Assembly: GCA_964411275.1 (NCBI GenBank)
Contig: CAYPKG010000047.1
Span: forward strand, 1 to 12,986
Length of the DNA: 12,986 nucleotides
Direction: 5' to 3'
Source of the DNA: CAYPKG01 sp964411275
Lineage (GTDB): Bacteria > Bacillota > Clostridia > Christensenellales > CAG-138
Shown in pieces: positions 7,366-12,986 of this stretch. The position numbers and the translations under genes are program-made. Positions within the stretch are counted from its first letter, which is position 1; each line of letters begins with the position of its first letter. The notes under the pieces were generated by a model. It was not told the origin of the DNA. It saw only the letters and a list, made by a program, of their open reading frames with translations, and did no database searches.

Positions 7366-7467
7366 TTAATCCTTTCTCAAACTATAGGGCTTCATAGCAG
7401 ACAAATCCGCTTGCATAAAATCTTCTCCAAAATCAGTCCCAATTGCATAGTCATCCAAATAAATCAT
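7366..7467 (-). CDS. Possible 33-residue ORF upstream of the lipoprotein gene
   Basis: From ATG 7467 to TAA 7368-7366 the minus strand encodes a 33-residue acidic peptide beginning MIYLDDYAIGTDFGEDF and ending KPYSLRKD. Its composition looks protein-like, but there is no ribosome binding site before the ATG, and a TAA lies two codons upstream. It ends about 20 bases before the lipoprotein ribosome site. It could be a leader, a real small protein, or the tail of a lost gene. Confidence 0.25.
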   Translation of the reverse strand: MIYLDDYAIGTDFGEDFMQADLSAMKPYSLRKD

Positions 7468-7541
7468 GTATTATATATTAATTATATCATCAATTATCAT
7501 TCTCTGCGGAAATATTTCATGAAAATGTCCCCTTTGACGGC

Positions 7542-7605
7542 AAAAAAATGGCCTCTTGATTTTACAGTCCGGCAATGACTGTGAAAACCGAGGGCCATTT
7601 TTATT
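7542..7605 (-). terminator. Long bidirectional intrinsic terminator of the manganese catalase gene
   Basis: Arms of about 26 bases (AAAAATGGCC... and ...GGGCCATTTTT) pair with a few mismatches around CGGCAAT. On the minus strand the stem ends in seven Ts (7548-7542); on the plus strand it ends in five. It abuts the catalase stop codon at 7607-7605. Confidence 0.85.
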
Positions 7606-8288
7606 TAGTTGAGCGGCTTGGTGAAGCTTGGCGGGTTGGGCTGGTTGGATATTTCAAATGGCTGGCCACTTGGTGACGGTGACGACATGTCAAAGTATAG
7701 CTTGGAGTCGGGTGTCACGCCAAAGCTTTGGTTGGACCCGCTTTGCGCCACTTTGTTGAAAGCCTCGCGGAACATGGCGTTGTGTGCCTCCTCCCGGTTC
7801 AGCAAAAAATCGATCATTTCACGCACATTTTTGTCGTCAATCTGCCGGTATAAATATTGATATACCACCTTGGCTCGTTGCTCCGATGCGATATTCGACA
7901 GCAGGTCGGCGCACAGGTCGCCTGTCACTGTGACATAATCCGCTGTCCATGAGTATCCAGAGGCGTTGATCAGTCCGGGGTTTAGCCCGGTGATGACATG
8001 CGCTTGAATGTTTCCCGCTTCCACGGCATTGAAATCCACATCGTGACCATTGAGCAGGTTGATAGCTGTCGCAACCATTTCCATATGGCTGAGCTCCTCC
8101 GCGCCTATGTCGAGAAATAAGTCCTTTATTTCCGGGTCTTTGATCCGCATGCTCTGGGAGATATACTGCATGGCCGCCTTTAATTCCCCGTTTCCGCCGC
8201 CCAGCTGTTCCTGCAGCAAAACAGCGTATTGAGGATTGGGGCGTTCCACTTTCACCTCGTGGAATAATTGCTTTTCATGTTTGAACAA
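7605..8288 (-). CDS. Manganese (non-haem) catalase, CotJC-like
   Basis: The start is TTG at 8288, eight bases after AAAGGAG. This gives FKHEKQLFHEVKV as the natural N-terminus; the longer in-frame ORF (ATG 8345) precedes the ribosome site and is rejected. The 227-residue ferritin-like four-helix protein carries all five dimanganese ligands of the family by position: E35 (LGGGNGEL), E65 and H68 (EELSH), E136 (SEQRA) and H169 (EEAH). Such enzymes dismutate hydrogen peroxide; CotJC relatives are found in spore coats. The C-terminus is a short Pro/Ser tail (PSPSGQPFEISNQPNPP). It stands alone: no cotJA or cotJB neighbour is present. A spore or general oxidative-stress role is inferred from the family. 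No clear SigA promoter was found; a sporulation sigma factor is possible but not demonstrated. Confidence 0.9.
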   Translation of the reverse strand: MFKHEKQLFHEVKVERPNPQYAVLLQEQLGGGNGELKAAMQYISQSMRIKDPEIKDLFLDIGAEELSHMEMVATAINLLNGHDVDFNAVEAGNIQAHVITGLNPGLINASGYSWTADYVTVTGDLCADLLSNIASEQRAKVVYQYLYRQIDDKNVREMIDFLLNREEAHNAMFREAFNKVAQSGSNQSFGVTPDSKLYFDMSSPSPSGQPFEISNQPNPPSFTKPLN

Positions 8289-8594
8289 GTTATTTACTCC
8301 TTTTTGAGTTATTCTTTCGTTTTTCAGTGAACTTATGCAAAGCAAAAACGAGAGAGTATCAGCGACCCAGAAAGGGATGGGTGTGGAAGTTGGTGAAGGT
8401 GGCTTTGTCTACCGGCTCCTGCATACCGGGTTTAGCCATCCAAACCTCTGCGGAGAGATTTCCCTCGTTGCCATGGGTGACGCTTACGGTCACGGCATAT
8501 ACGGAATGGTACATTACAATTTTCCAATATAATTTTACCATCAACTAGGAGGCTCGTCAACGATTAGGGAATGAATATTCACCAATGGAGAATG
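8289..8594. other. Intergenic stretch between catalase and tetR genes
   Basis: Three overlapping ORFs of 61-73 codons are open here (minus 8359-8544, plus 8327-8548 and 8335-8532). None has a ribosome site and I recognise none of the products. A perfect GAGAAT-GCT-ATTCTC hairpin (8588-8602) covers the tetR stop codon but lacks a T-tract on the minus strand. Confidence 0.4.
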
Positions 8595-9179
8595 CTATTC
8601 TCTTTTCAAAAAACGCTCTATCAGTTTTTTCCGCGCGGACTCATAACCCTGCTCATTTCCGCCCATCACATAGGACAGGTGCAGCGCGGTCATGATGTAT
8701 AATAGGTCGTGGTAATCCCCCGGCTGCATTTCGCTTTCATAATGCCGGAGCATTTCGGCTTTTTCAAAAAAGCTATTCTTCCAACGGGCGCTCGCCATGT
8801 GCTCGTGCTTGGGCGTGGCGGACAGCGATATAAGAAAGCGGATGTTGTCCCGGTGGCGTTTGATTATCTCACAGGCCTTTTTCGTGTGCTCGTCGTAGCC
8901 GCTCACACTCGTGCTTGCCAGCTCGCCCACTTCATCCAGCCAGGCATCCACCACCTGCTCCGCGCAGATACGGCCCAGGTTTTCCTTGCCGCCGAACAGC
9001 TTGAAAATCGCGCCCTCAGCAATGCCCGTTTCCTTGGACAGCATTTTGTAGCTCACGCCGTCATAGCCATGCCATGAAAAAAGACGGATGGCGGCATTCA
9101 CCACCTGTTCGCGGCGGTTGTTCTTGTATGGCCCACGGCCGCGGGGCGTTTGTATTTTGTAAGGATTTTTGTCCTGCAT
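8595..9179 (-). CDS. TetR/AcrR family transcriptional regulator
   Basis: The start is the ATG at 9179, seven bases after GGGGG; an upstream in-frame ATG (9206) lies inside the likely promoter. The 194-residue length is typical for TetR. The N-terminal DNA-binding domain is clear: REQVVNAAIRLFSWHGYDGVSYKML (residues 23-47), then recognition-helix region TGIAEGAIFKLFGGKENL (about 51-68). The C-terminal part is all-helical, with no recognisable ligand signature. It is preceded by a basic Gly/Arg-rich tail (TPRGRGPYKNNRR). It is transcribed divergently from the LysR gene across a 369-base gap, so it may control itself and possibly lysR. Its target and ligand are unknown. Confidence 0.9.
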   Translation of the reverse strand: MQDKNPYKIQTPRGRGPYKNNRREQVVNAAIRLFSWHGYDGVSYKMLSKETGIAEGAIFKLFGGKENLGRICAEQVVDAWLDEVGELASTSVSGYDEHTKKACEIIKRHRDNIRFLISLSATPKHEHMASARWKNSFFEKAEMLRHYESEMQPGDYHDLLYIMTALHLSYVMGGNEQGYESARKKLIERFLKRE

Positions 9180-9201
9180 GGCGGTTCCCCCTATGTGCAA
9201 A

Positions 9202-9229
9202 ATCATAATCAGTATATCATGACAGCCAA
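9202..9229 (-). promoter_or_regulatory. Promoter and possible operator of the tetR gene
   Basis: Minus strand: -35 TTGGCT (9229-9224), a 16-base spacer and -10 TATGAT (9207-9202). An alternative extended -10, TGATATACT, lies seven bases upstream. The overlapping plus-strand segment TCAT...ATGA (about 9203-9222) is an imperfect palindrome and could be the TetR operator. Confidence 0.4.
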
Positions 9230-9404
9230 GCGGCGGGAAAGGGGCGGTAAAAATGCCATATCCTGCATGCGTGTGGGCCTTGCTGCGGCAATTGGCTCGA
9301 TTGACTGGGCTAGCATAGTGAAACGTTGGATATCACAACCGAACCGTCCTTGTGTTGACCCTCGCAAATGATTATCCCCCTTGACCGCTTGAAAGTGATG
9401 CGCC

Positions 9405-9433
9405 TTGACGGCATAGTAGGCAAAGTGTAAGAT
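9405..9433 (+). promoter_or_regulatory. SigA-type promoter of the LysR regulator gene
   Basis: -35 TTGACG (9405-9410), a 17-base spacer and -10 TAAGAT (9428-9433). Further TTGAC words lie upstream at 9301, 9355 and 9381 without matching -10 boxes. The inferred leader is about 110 bases and contains the inverted repeat AGGCAA (9440) / TTGCCT (9459). Confidence 0.5.
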
Positions 9434-9548
9434 ATCATCAGGCAAACAATGGATTTTCTTGCCTAAAACCTTTTTGCTGCAACATGGCAAAGAGCTTGAA
9501 TAAGGAAGCAATCATCGGTACATTTGCATATGGGATATAGGTGAAGAC

Positions 9549-10439
9549 ATGGAAGTACGACAACTCAGATATTTTATCAGTGCCGCGGAGCACATGAATT
9601 TCACCCGGGCGGCCAAAGAATGCCATATTGTCCAAAGCTCTATGACAGCACAGATCGCCAATCTGGAGGATGAATTAGGGGTCAAGCTGTTTGAGCGGCA
9701 GAGCCGGGGCCTGGTCCTCACAGAGGAAGGAAGTTTCTTCCTCCCCAAGGCCAAGGAACTGGTGGCTCAGATGGATAAGGTTGAACTAGAGGTATCCTCG
9801 TTCCGCACTGGGTATCGATCTGTGTTGCGGGTAGGCTACAGCGGAGAGTTGTTCAAATATGATCTGGTGAATACGCTCAAGGCTTATCGAAAGAAAGCGC
9901 CTCAGGTTAAGGTGCTTCTTCACCAGCTTCCGGAGGATAAACTTTTGGAACGCCTGTGGGAGGGCCTTCTCGACGTGATACTCATCGTTGATGTGAGGTT
10001 CTTTGCAGTGGAAAGCTGGATAGAGGTGGAGCCGTTCGGGGAATTTGGGCCTATGTTGATGGTGGCGGAGGACCACCCTCTGGCAGGTCGGAAAAGCGTG
10101 TGTATGGACGAGATCAAAGGGTTGCCTTTTATCATCTATGACAACAGCGGCAGAACCGAACTGGCAAGTCAGATACTCTCACGGACGAGCGGGACGAAAG
10201 CCTATGATCAGGTTTGGGATCATACGAGCAACGAGATCCTTGTGGCTAGCGGTTACGGTGTCTCTATTTGGGGAGAAAGGCTTTGCCAGAAAGGGTACTA
10301 CCCAGGGTTAAAATTCATAAAAATATCGGACTACCCAACGAAAAACAAATTTATGCTAGCGTGGCGAGCGGGGAAATGCTCTGCGGAGCTTAAAAGCTTT
10401 TGTGAACAGTTTCATAAGCAGTTTGAAAGGGATGGTTAA
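9549..10439 (+). CDS. LysR-family transcriptional regulator
   Basis: The ATG follows AGGTGA by six bases. The 296-residue length is standard for LysR. The N-terminal winged helix is canonical: LRYFISAAEHMNFTRAAKE, then the QSSMTAQIANLEDELGVKLF recognition and wing region, then SRGLVLTEEG, all within residues 6-61. A linker helix follows, then an effector-binding domain (about 90-290) with the usual VLRVGYSGEL opening. LysR proteins bind a small ligand and usually activate an adjacent gene. The next gene is a flavin reductase in the same direction, with a perfect LysR box before its promoter, so that gene is the likely target and its substrate a candidate ligand. The stop codon lies inside an intrinsic terminator, so the two genes are separate transcripts. 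Confidence 0.95.
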   Translation: MEVRQLRYFISAAEHMNFTRAAKECHIVQSSMTAQIANLEDELGVKLFERQSRGLVLTEEGSFFLPKAKELVAQMDKVELEVSSFRTGYRSVLRVGYSGELFKYDLVNTLKAYRKKAPQVKVLLHQLPEDKLLERLWEGLLDVILIVDVRFFAVESWIEVEPFGEFGPMLMVAEDHPLAGRKSVCMDEIKGLPFIIYDNSGRTELASQILSRTSGTKAYDQVWDHTSNEILVASGYGVSIWGERLCQKGYYPGLKFIKISDYPTKNKFMLAWRAGKCSAELKSFCEQFHKQFERDG

Positions 10440-10456
10440 AGCCCTTTCTTTTTTTT
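10425..10456 (+). terminator. Intrinsic terminator of the LysR gene
   Basis: Stem GAAAGGG (10425-10431) and CCCTTTC (10442-10448) with a 10-base loop, followed by eight Ts (10449-10456). The hairpin overlaps the last codons and the TAA of the gene. Confidence 0.75.
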
Positions 10457-10459
10457 GCT

Positions 10460-10474
10460 ATCGGTCAAACCGAT
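10460..10474 (+). promoter_or_regulatory. LysR-type binding site (ATC-N9-GAT) upstream of the reductase
   Basis: ATCGGT-CAA-ACCGAT is a perfect 15-bp inverted repeat. It fits both the T-N11-A rule and the stricter ATC-N9-GAT form of LysR boxes. Its centre (10467) is about 64 bases before the inferred reductase start site (about 10531), the usual position of a LysR recognition site in an activated promoter. Confidence 0.6.
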
Positions 10475-10495
10475 CTGCCGTTCGCTTTTTCCCAT

Positions 10496-10524
10496 TCGTC
10501 AAAGAGAAAAGATAGCGTTATAAT
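10496..10524 (+). promoter_or_regulatory. Promoter of the flavin reductase gene
   Basis: A perfect -10 TATAAT (10519-10524) is 17 bases after a weak -35, TCGTCA (10496-10501). The weak -35 suits an activator-dependent promoter. The leader is about 40 bases. Confidence 0.6.
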
Positions 10525-10570
10525 TATAACTAGAGGCCGTTAACAGCCTAAATGGAAGGAGAGAACACGC

Positions 10571-12706
10571 ATGAAACGAAGTTGTATAGCACTGCTTTTG
10601 GCAGTGGCCATAATGCTGTCCATAGTAGCATGCAGCACGAATGCACCTGTGGCAACTACCCCAGCCCCTGCGGCAACCGAGAATGTACCGGTTCCCGAGC
10701 CCGAGCCTGTCCCTGATGCCGAGACGGCCAAGATGGCTCCCGGCACCTATAGCGCCACCGCTTGGGGCTACAACCGGGTTCAGCCTTTGGAAGTGTCCGT
10801 CACCGTTAGCGAGGATGCAATACTTTCGGTGGATGTGAACCTGAAAAATGAGTATGAGACCTCAATCAAACTACAAAACGCCGCAGAGCTGCTTGCCCCT
10901 CGCATGGTGCAAGAACAGAGCGTGACTGTGGATACCATTGCAGGGGCCACCGCATCCAGCGCCGGTATCCGTATGGCGGCCACCGACGCGGTTAAGCAGG
11001 CCCTTGTAGCCGGAGGCTCCAAGGAAGGCGATATCAAGACCTATCAAAAGATGGAAAAGCCGGAGGCCAAAGCGGAGACCATCGAAACCGACGTGGTGGT
11101 TGTGGGCATGGGCGGCTCCGGATCCTACGCTGCTTTGCGGGCGGCCGAGCAGCTGTATGAGAAAGCCCCGGATGACGTCAAGGTTTTGGCCATCGACAAG
11201 GCGGGAAATTACGGAGGCACCACCGTGCTGACCGGCGAGGCGCTGTCCGTCAACCCGCCCGAGTTCCAGGCGGAACACAACGGCGGTGAGGACTATGTGG
11301 ACGCCGATATCTTATATCAGGACTGGCTGACCTACACCGAGGGCGATGCCAAGGCGGATATGGTTAAGCTCATGATGGACGAGTCCGGCAACGCCCTGGA
11401 TTGGCTGAGCAAAAACGGTTTTGCCTTCGAGGCTCCCCAGACAGGCCTGGCCGATGCGGCTTCAGATGCGCCGGAGTTCGTTGTAAAGTATCGCTTTGCC
11501 CCTGTGGGGGAGGGCGGTTATATCTCAAAGTTAGATTTCCAGAAATGCTTTGACAGCCTCTTTGAAAAGTACAACAATTACGGCGGAGAGTATATGCTGG
11601 AGACCGAGGCCACCGAGTTGCTCTATGACAGTGCCACCAACGCCGTTACCGGCGTGATGGCGTATAACAAGGTGACCAACACCACTTACACCATCAATTC
11701 CAAAGCGGTCATTATCGCCACGGGCGGTTTTGCCGGCAGCGGCGACATGACCACCAAATATCTCAGCAACGATATTTATCCGCTCAGCGGCAGGTGGAAC
11801 GTCTGCGGCTCCATGCAAAATGACGGCAAGATGATTAAGAGCGCAATCGATATCGGAGCGGGGACCTATAACATCGGCATGACCCCGGTGTGCCATCTCT
11901 TTGGGCCCGATGGCTGGCTCACCAGCTACCCCAATGTACCGTTAGACGGGGAAATGACGGTCTACCATAATAAGCCCGCCATGTGGTCCGAAGGCGACCT
12001 GCCAATGATGCTGCTTTTCTGGGACAAGACATTTGCGGTCAACTCCCTGGGCAAACGGTTCCTGCCCGAAAACAATCTGGCCTCCTTCGATGCCTGGCAA
12101 GGCGGCCCGGATATCAGCGTCATCGTCACCGAAGCGCAGATGAAAGAGATCGCCGAACAGGGTCTCAACATGGGCGAGCCCTCCATGCACCTGTTGTTGA
12201 ATATGGACATTCTAAATGGGAAAGCCCCCATCCCCAGCGGAACCATCCTTCCAAACGCGCTACAGGTGATGGAGGATGGCGTGAAGGCCGGGTTTATTAG
12301 CAAGGCCGACACCATCGAAGACTTGGCCAAGGACCTGGGCCTCGACCCGCAGGTTCTATCCGCTGAAATGGCTCAGTACAACAGCGCTTGCGCGACGGGC
12401 GTGGACGAAGCGCTGGGCAAACCCGCCGAGAGCCTGATCTCCATGGAGGCTGGCCCTTACTATGCCATTCATGCCGGCATGTATTGCTACGGCACCTGTG
12501 CCGGGTTGGACATCAATGCGGATTTCAATGTCCTACAGGCAGACGGCAAGACCCCCATCGGCGGACTATACGCAGTGGGTGCGGATGGCCAGGGCGTCAT
12601 TTATTCCGACAAAAAGGCCTACGTGACTTACGGCGGCGCAGACAACGGATGGGCGATCATGTCCGGCTATATGGCCGGCGAGAAGGCCGTGGCGGCTCTG
12701 AAATAA
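10571..12706 (+). CDS. Lipoprotein flavin reductase: FMN-binding domain plus fumarate-reductase-like FAD-binding domain
   Basis: The ATG follows GGAAGGAG by about ten bases. The 711-residue protein starts with a lipoprotein signal (SIVAC, lipid anchor at C21) and a Pro/Glu/Ala linker (about 22-55). The FMN_bind domain (about 56-146) carries D121-TIAGATAS, close to the D-x-x-S-G-A-T-x-T/S site flavinylated by ApbE, with Ala for the first Ser. The FAD_binding_2 domain (about 174-710) shows GMGGSG (179-184), IATGGFAG (382-389) and the C-terminal GGLYAVGADGQG. Relatives such as urocanate reductase and flavocytochrome c fumarate reductase donate electrons to external acceptors in anaerobic respiration. 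By eye, the fumarate-reductase catalytic Arg and the HHT and R-L-G-G-N blocks are replaced (LASFD at 503-507, YCYGT at 638-642, AYVTYGG at 683-689). The substrate is therefore probably not fumarate and is unknown. No apbE or electron-donor gene is in the window. Confidence 0.9.
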   Translation: MKRSCIALLLAVAIMLSIVACSTNAPVATTPAPAATENVPVPEPEPVPDAETAKMAPGTYSATAWGYNRVQPLEVSVTVSEDAILSVDVNLKNEYETSIKLQNAAELLAPRMVQEQSVTVDTIAGATASSAGIRMAATDAVKQALVAGGSKEGDIKTYQKMEKPEAKAETIETDVVVVGMGGSGSYAALRAAEQLYEKAPDDVKVLAIDKAGNYGGTTVLTGEALSVNPPEFQAEHNGGEDYVDADILYQDWLTYTEGDAKADMVKLMMDESGNALDWLSKNGFAFEAPQTGLADAASDAPEFVVKYRFAPVGEGGYISKLDFQKCFDSLFEKYNNYGGEYMLETEATELLYDSATNAVTGVMAYNKVTNTTYTINSKAVIIATGGFAGSGDMTTKYLSNDIYPLSGRWNVCGSMQNDGKMIKSAIDIGAGTYNIGMTPVCHLFGPDGWLTSYPNVPLDGEMTVYHNKPAMWSEGDLPMMLLFWDKTFAVNSLGKRFLPENNLASFDAWQGGPDISVIVTEAQMKEIAEQGLNMGEPSMHLLLNMDILNGKAPIPSGTILPNALQVMEDGVKAGFISKADTIEDLAKDLGLDPQVLSAEMAQYNSACATGVDEALGKPAESLISMEAGPYYAIHAGMYCYGTCAGLDINADFNVLQADGKTPIGGLYAVGADGQGVIYSDKKAYVTYGGADNGWAIMSGYMAGEKAVAALK

Positions 12707-12748
12707 CCCACCAAGACATCCAATATGGTTTGATTTTAAGAAAGCAAA

Positions 12749-12787
12749 CTCCGGACAAGAAACAATGTCCGGGGTTTTCTTTCTTTT
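12749..12787 (+). terminator. Intrinsic terminator of the flavin reductase gene
   Basis: CTCCGGACA (12749-12757) pairs with TGTCCGGGG (12766-12774), with one G-U pair and an 8-base loop, followed by TTTTCTTTCTTTT. It lies about 40 bases past the stop codon. Confidence 0.85.
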
Positions 12788-12883
12788 ATTATCCATTATT
12801 TTGCATTTGATCAAGAAAGATCGTTGCGCATAAGGCGTCAACATTCAGGGCTGCTTATAGAAGTCGTTACCAGAAAGCGTACA

Positions 12884-12924
12884 GACGGTAGATATTGAAC
12901 TTGGGGGTTCAGATATCCACCGTC
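12884..12924 (-). repeat. Long imperfect inverted repeat just downstream of tRNA-Gln
   Basis: GACGGTAGATATTGAAC (12884-12900) pairs with GTTCAGATATCCACCGTC (12907-12924) around TTGGGG, with one mismatch and one bulge. On the minus strand it begins nine bases after the tRNA 3' end. It has no T-tract, so it may be a processing or stability hairpin rather than a standard terminator. Confidence 0.6.
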
Positions 12925-12932
12925 ATTCATAT

Positions 12933-12986
12933 TGGCTGCGGAACTAGGATTCGAACCTAGACAATACGAGTCAGAGTCGTAGGTGC
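12933..12986 (-). tRNA. tRNA-Gln (anticodon CUG), partial at right edge
   Basis: Read on the minus strand, a 5-bp anticodon stem TACGA/TCGTA encloses the loop CTCTGAC, giving anticodon CTG (12974-12972), which reads glutamine codon CAG. The T-arm is CTAGG-TTCGAAT-CCTAG. The 3' acceptor strand TTCCGCA is followed by discriminator G and an encoded CCA (12935-12933). The 5' acceptor strand and D-arm lie beyond the window. Confidence 0.93.

Noticed and set aside
9209..9511. 100-codon minus-strand ORF between tetR and lysR
   Set aside because: It overlaps the lysR promoter region and the tetR promoter, has no ribosome site, and its composition is not protein-like.
1..12986. Prophage, transposon, CRISPR or defence island
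   Set aside because: No integrase, transposase, spaced repeat array or defence domain was found; the only tandem repeat is inside a coding sequence.

Overview
The window looks like chromosome from an endospore-forming anaerobic member of the Clostridia (Firmicutes). The basis is a clostridial-type spore photoproduct lyase, a CotJC-like manganese catalase, AGGAGG-type ribosome binding sites, TTG starts, lipobox lipoproteins and SigA-like promoters. No species can be named from the sequence alone. No transposase, phage gene, CRISPR array or rRNA was seen.

Layout, left to right. (1) 1-1827, minus: a secreted von Willebrand factor A (vWA) protein with four tandem 72-bp Cys/His repeats. It is broken by a -1 frameshift near 1210-1250 and runs off the left edge. 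(2) 1864-2537: an AT-rich non-coding stretch with the vWA promoter at one end and a long hairpin at the other. (3) 2538-4486, minus: a two-gene HflK/HflC-like SPFH operon behind an extended -10 promoter. (4) 4627-5622, minus: a radical-SAM spore photoproduct lyase starting at TTG, preceded by a strong Shine-Dalgarno with only a tiny leader ORF. (5) 5847-7334, minus: a visibly AT-richer patch holding a two-helix membrane protein and a lipoprotein whose reading frame is cut by one in-frame TAA. (6) 7605-8288, minus: a manganese catalase with all metal ligands, starting at TTG and followed by a long bidirectional terminator. (7) 8595-9179, minus: a TetR regulator. (8) 9549-12706, plus: a LysR-type regulator, then a large lipoprotein flavin reductase (FMN-binding domain plus FAD-binding domain). 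(9) 12933-12986, minus: the 3' part of a tRNA-Gln(CUG).

The most coherent functional unit is the LysR-reductase pair. A perfect ATC-N9-GAT LysR box lies about 64 bases upstream of the inferred reductase start site, where an activating LysR protein normally binds. The reductase has the architecture of extracytosolic, covalently flavinylated respiratory reductases, but by eye it lacks the fumarate-reductase active-site Arg and His residues, so it probably reduces another, unidentified acceptor. Two genes (vWA and the lipoprotein) are each interrupted by a single lesion; true decay, recoding and assembly error cannot be separated here.
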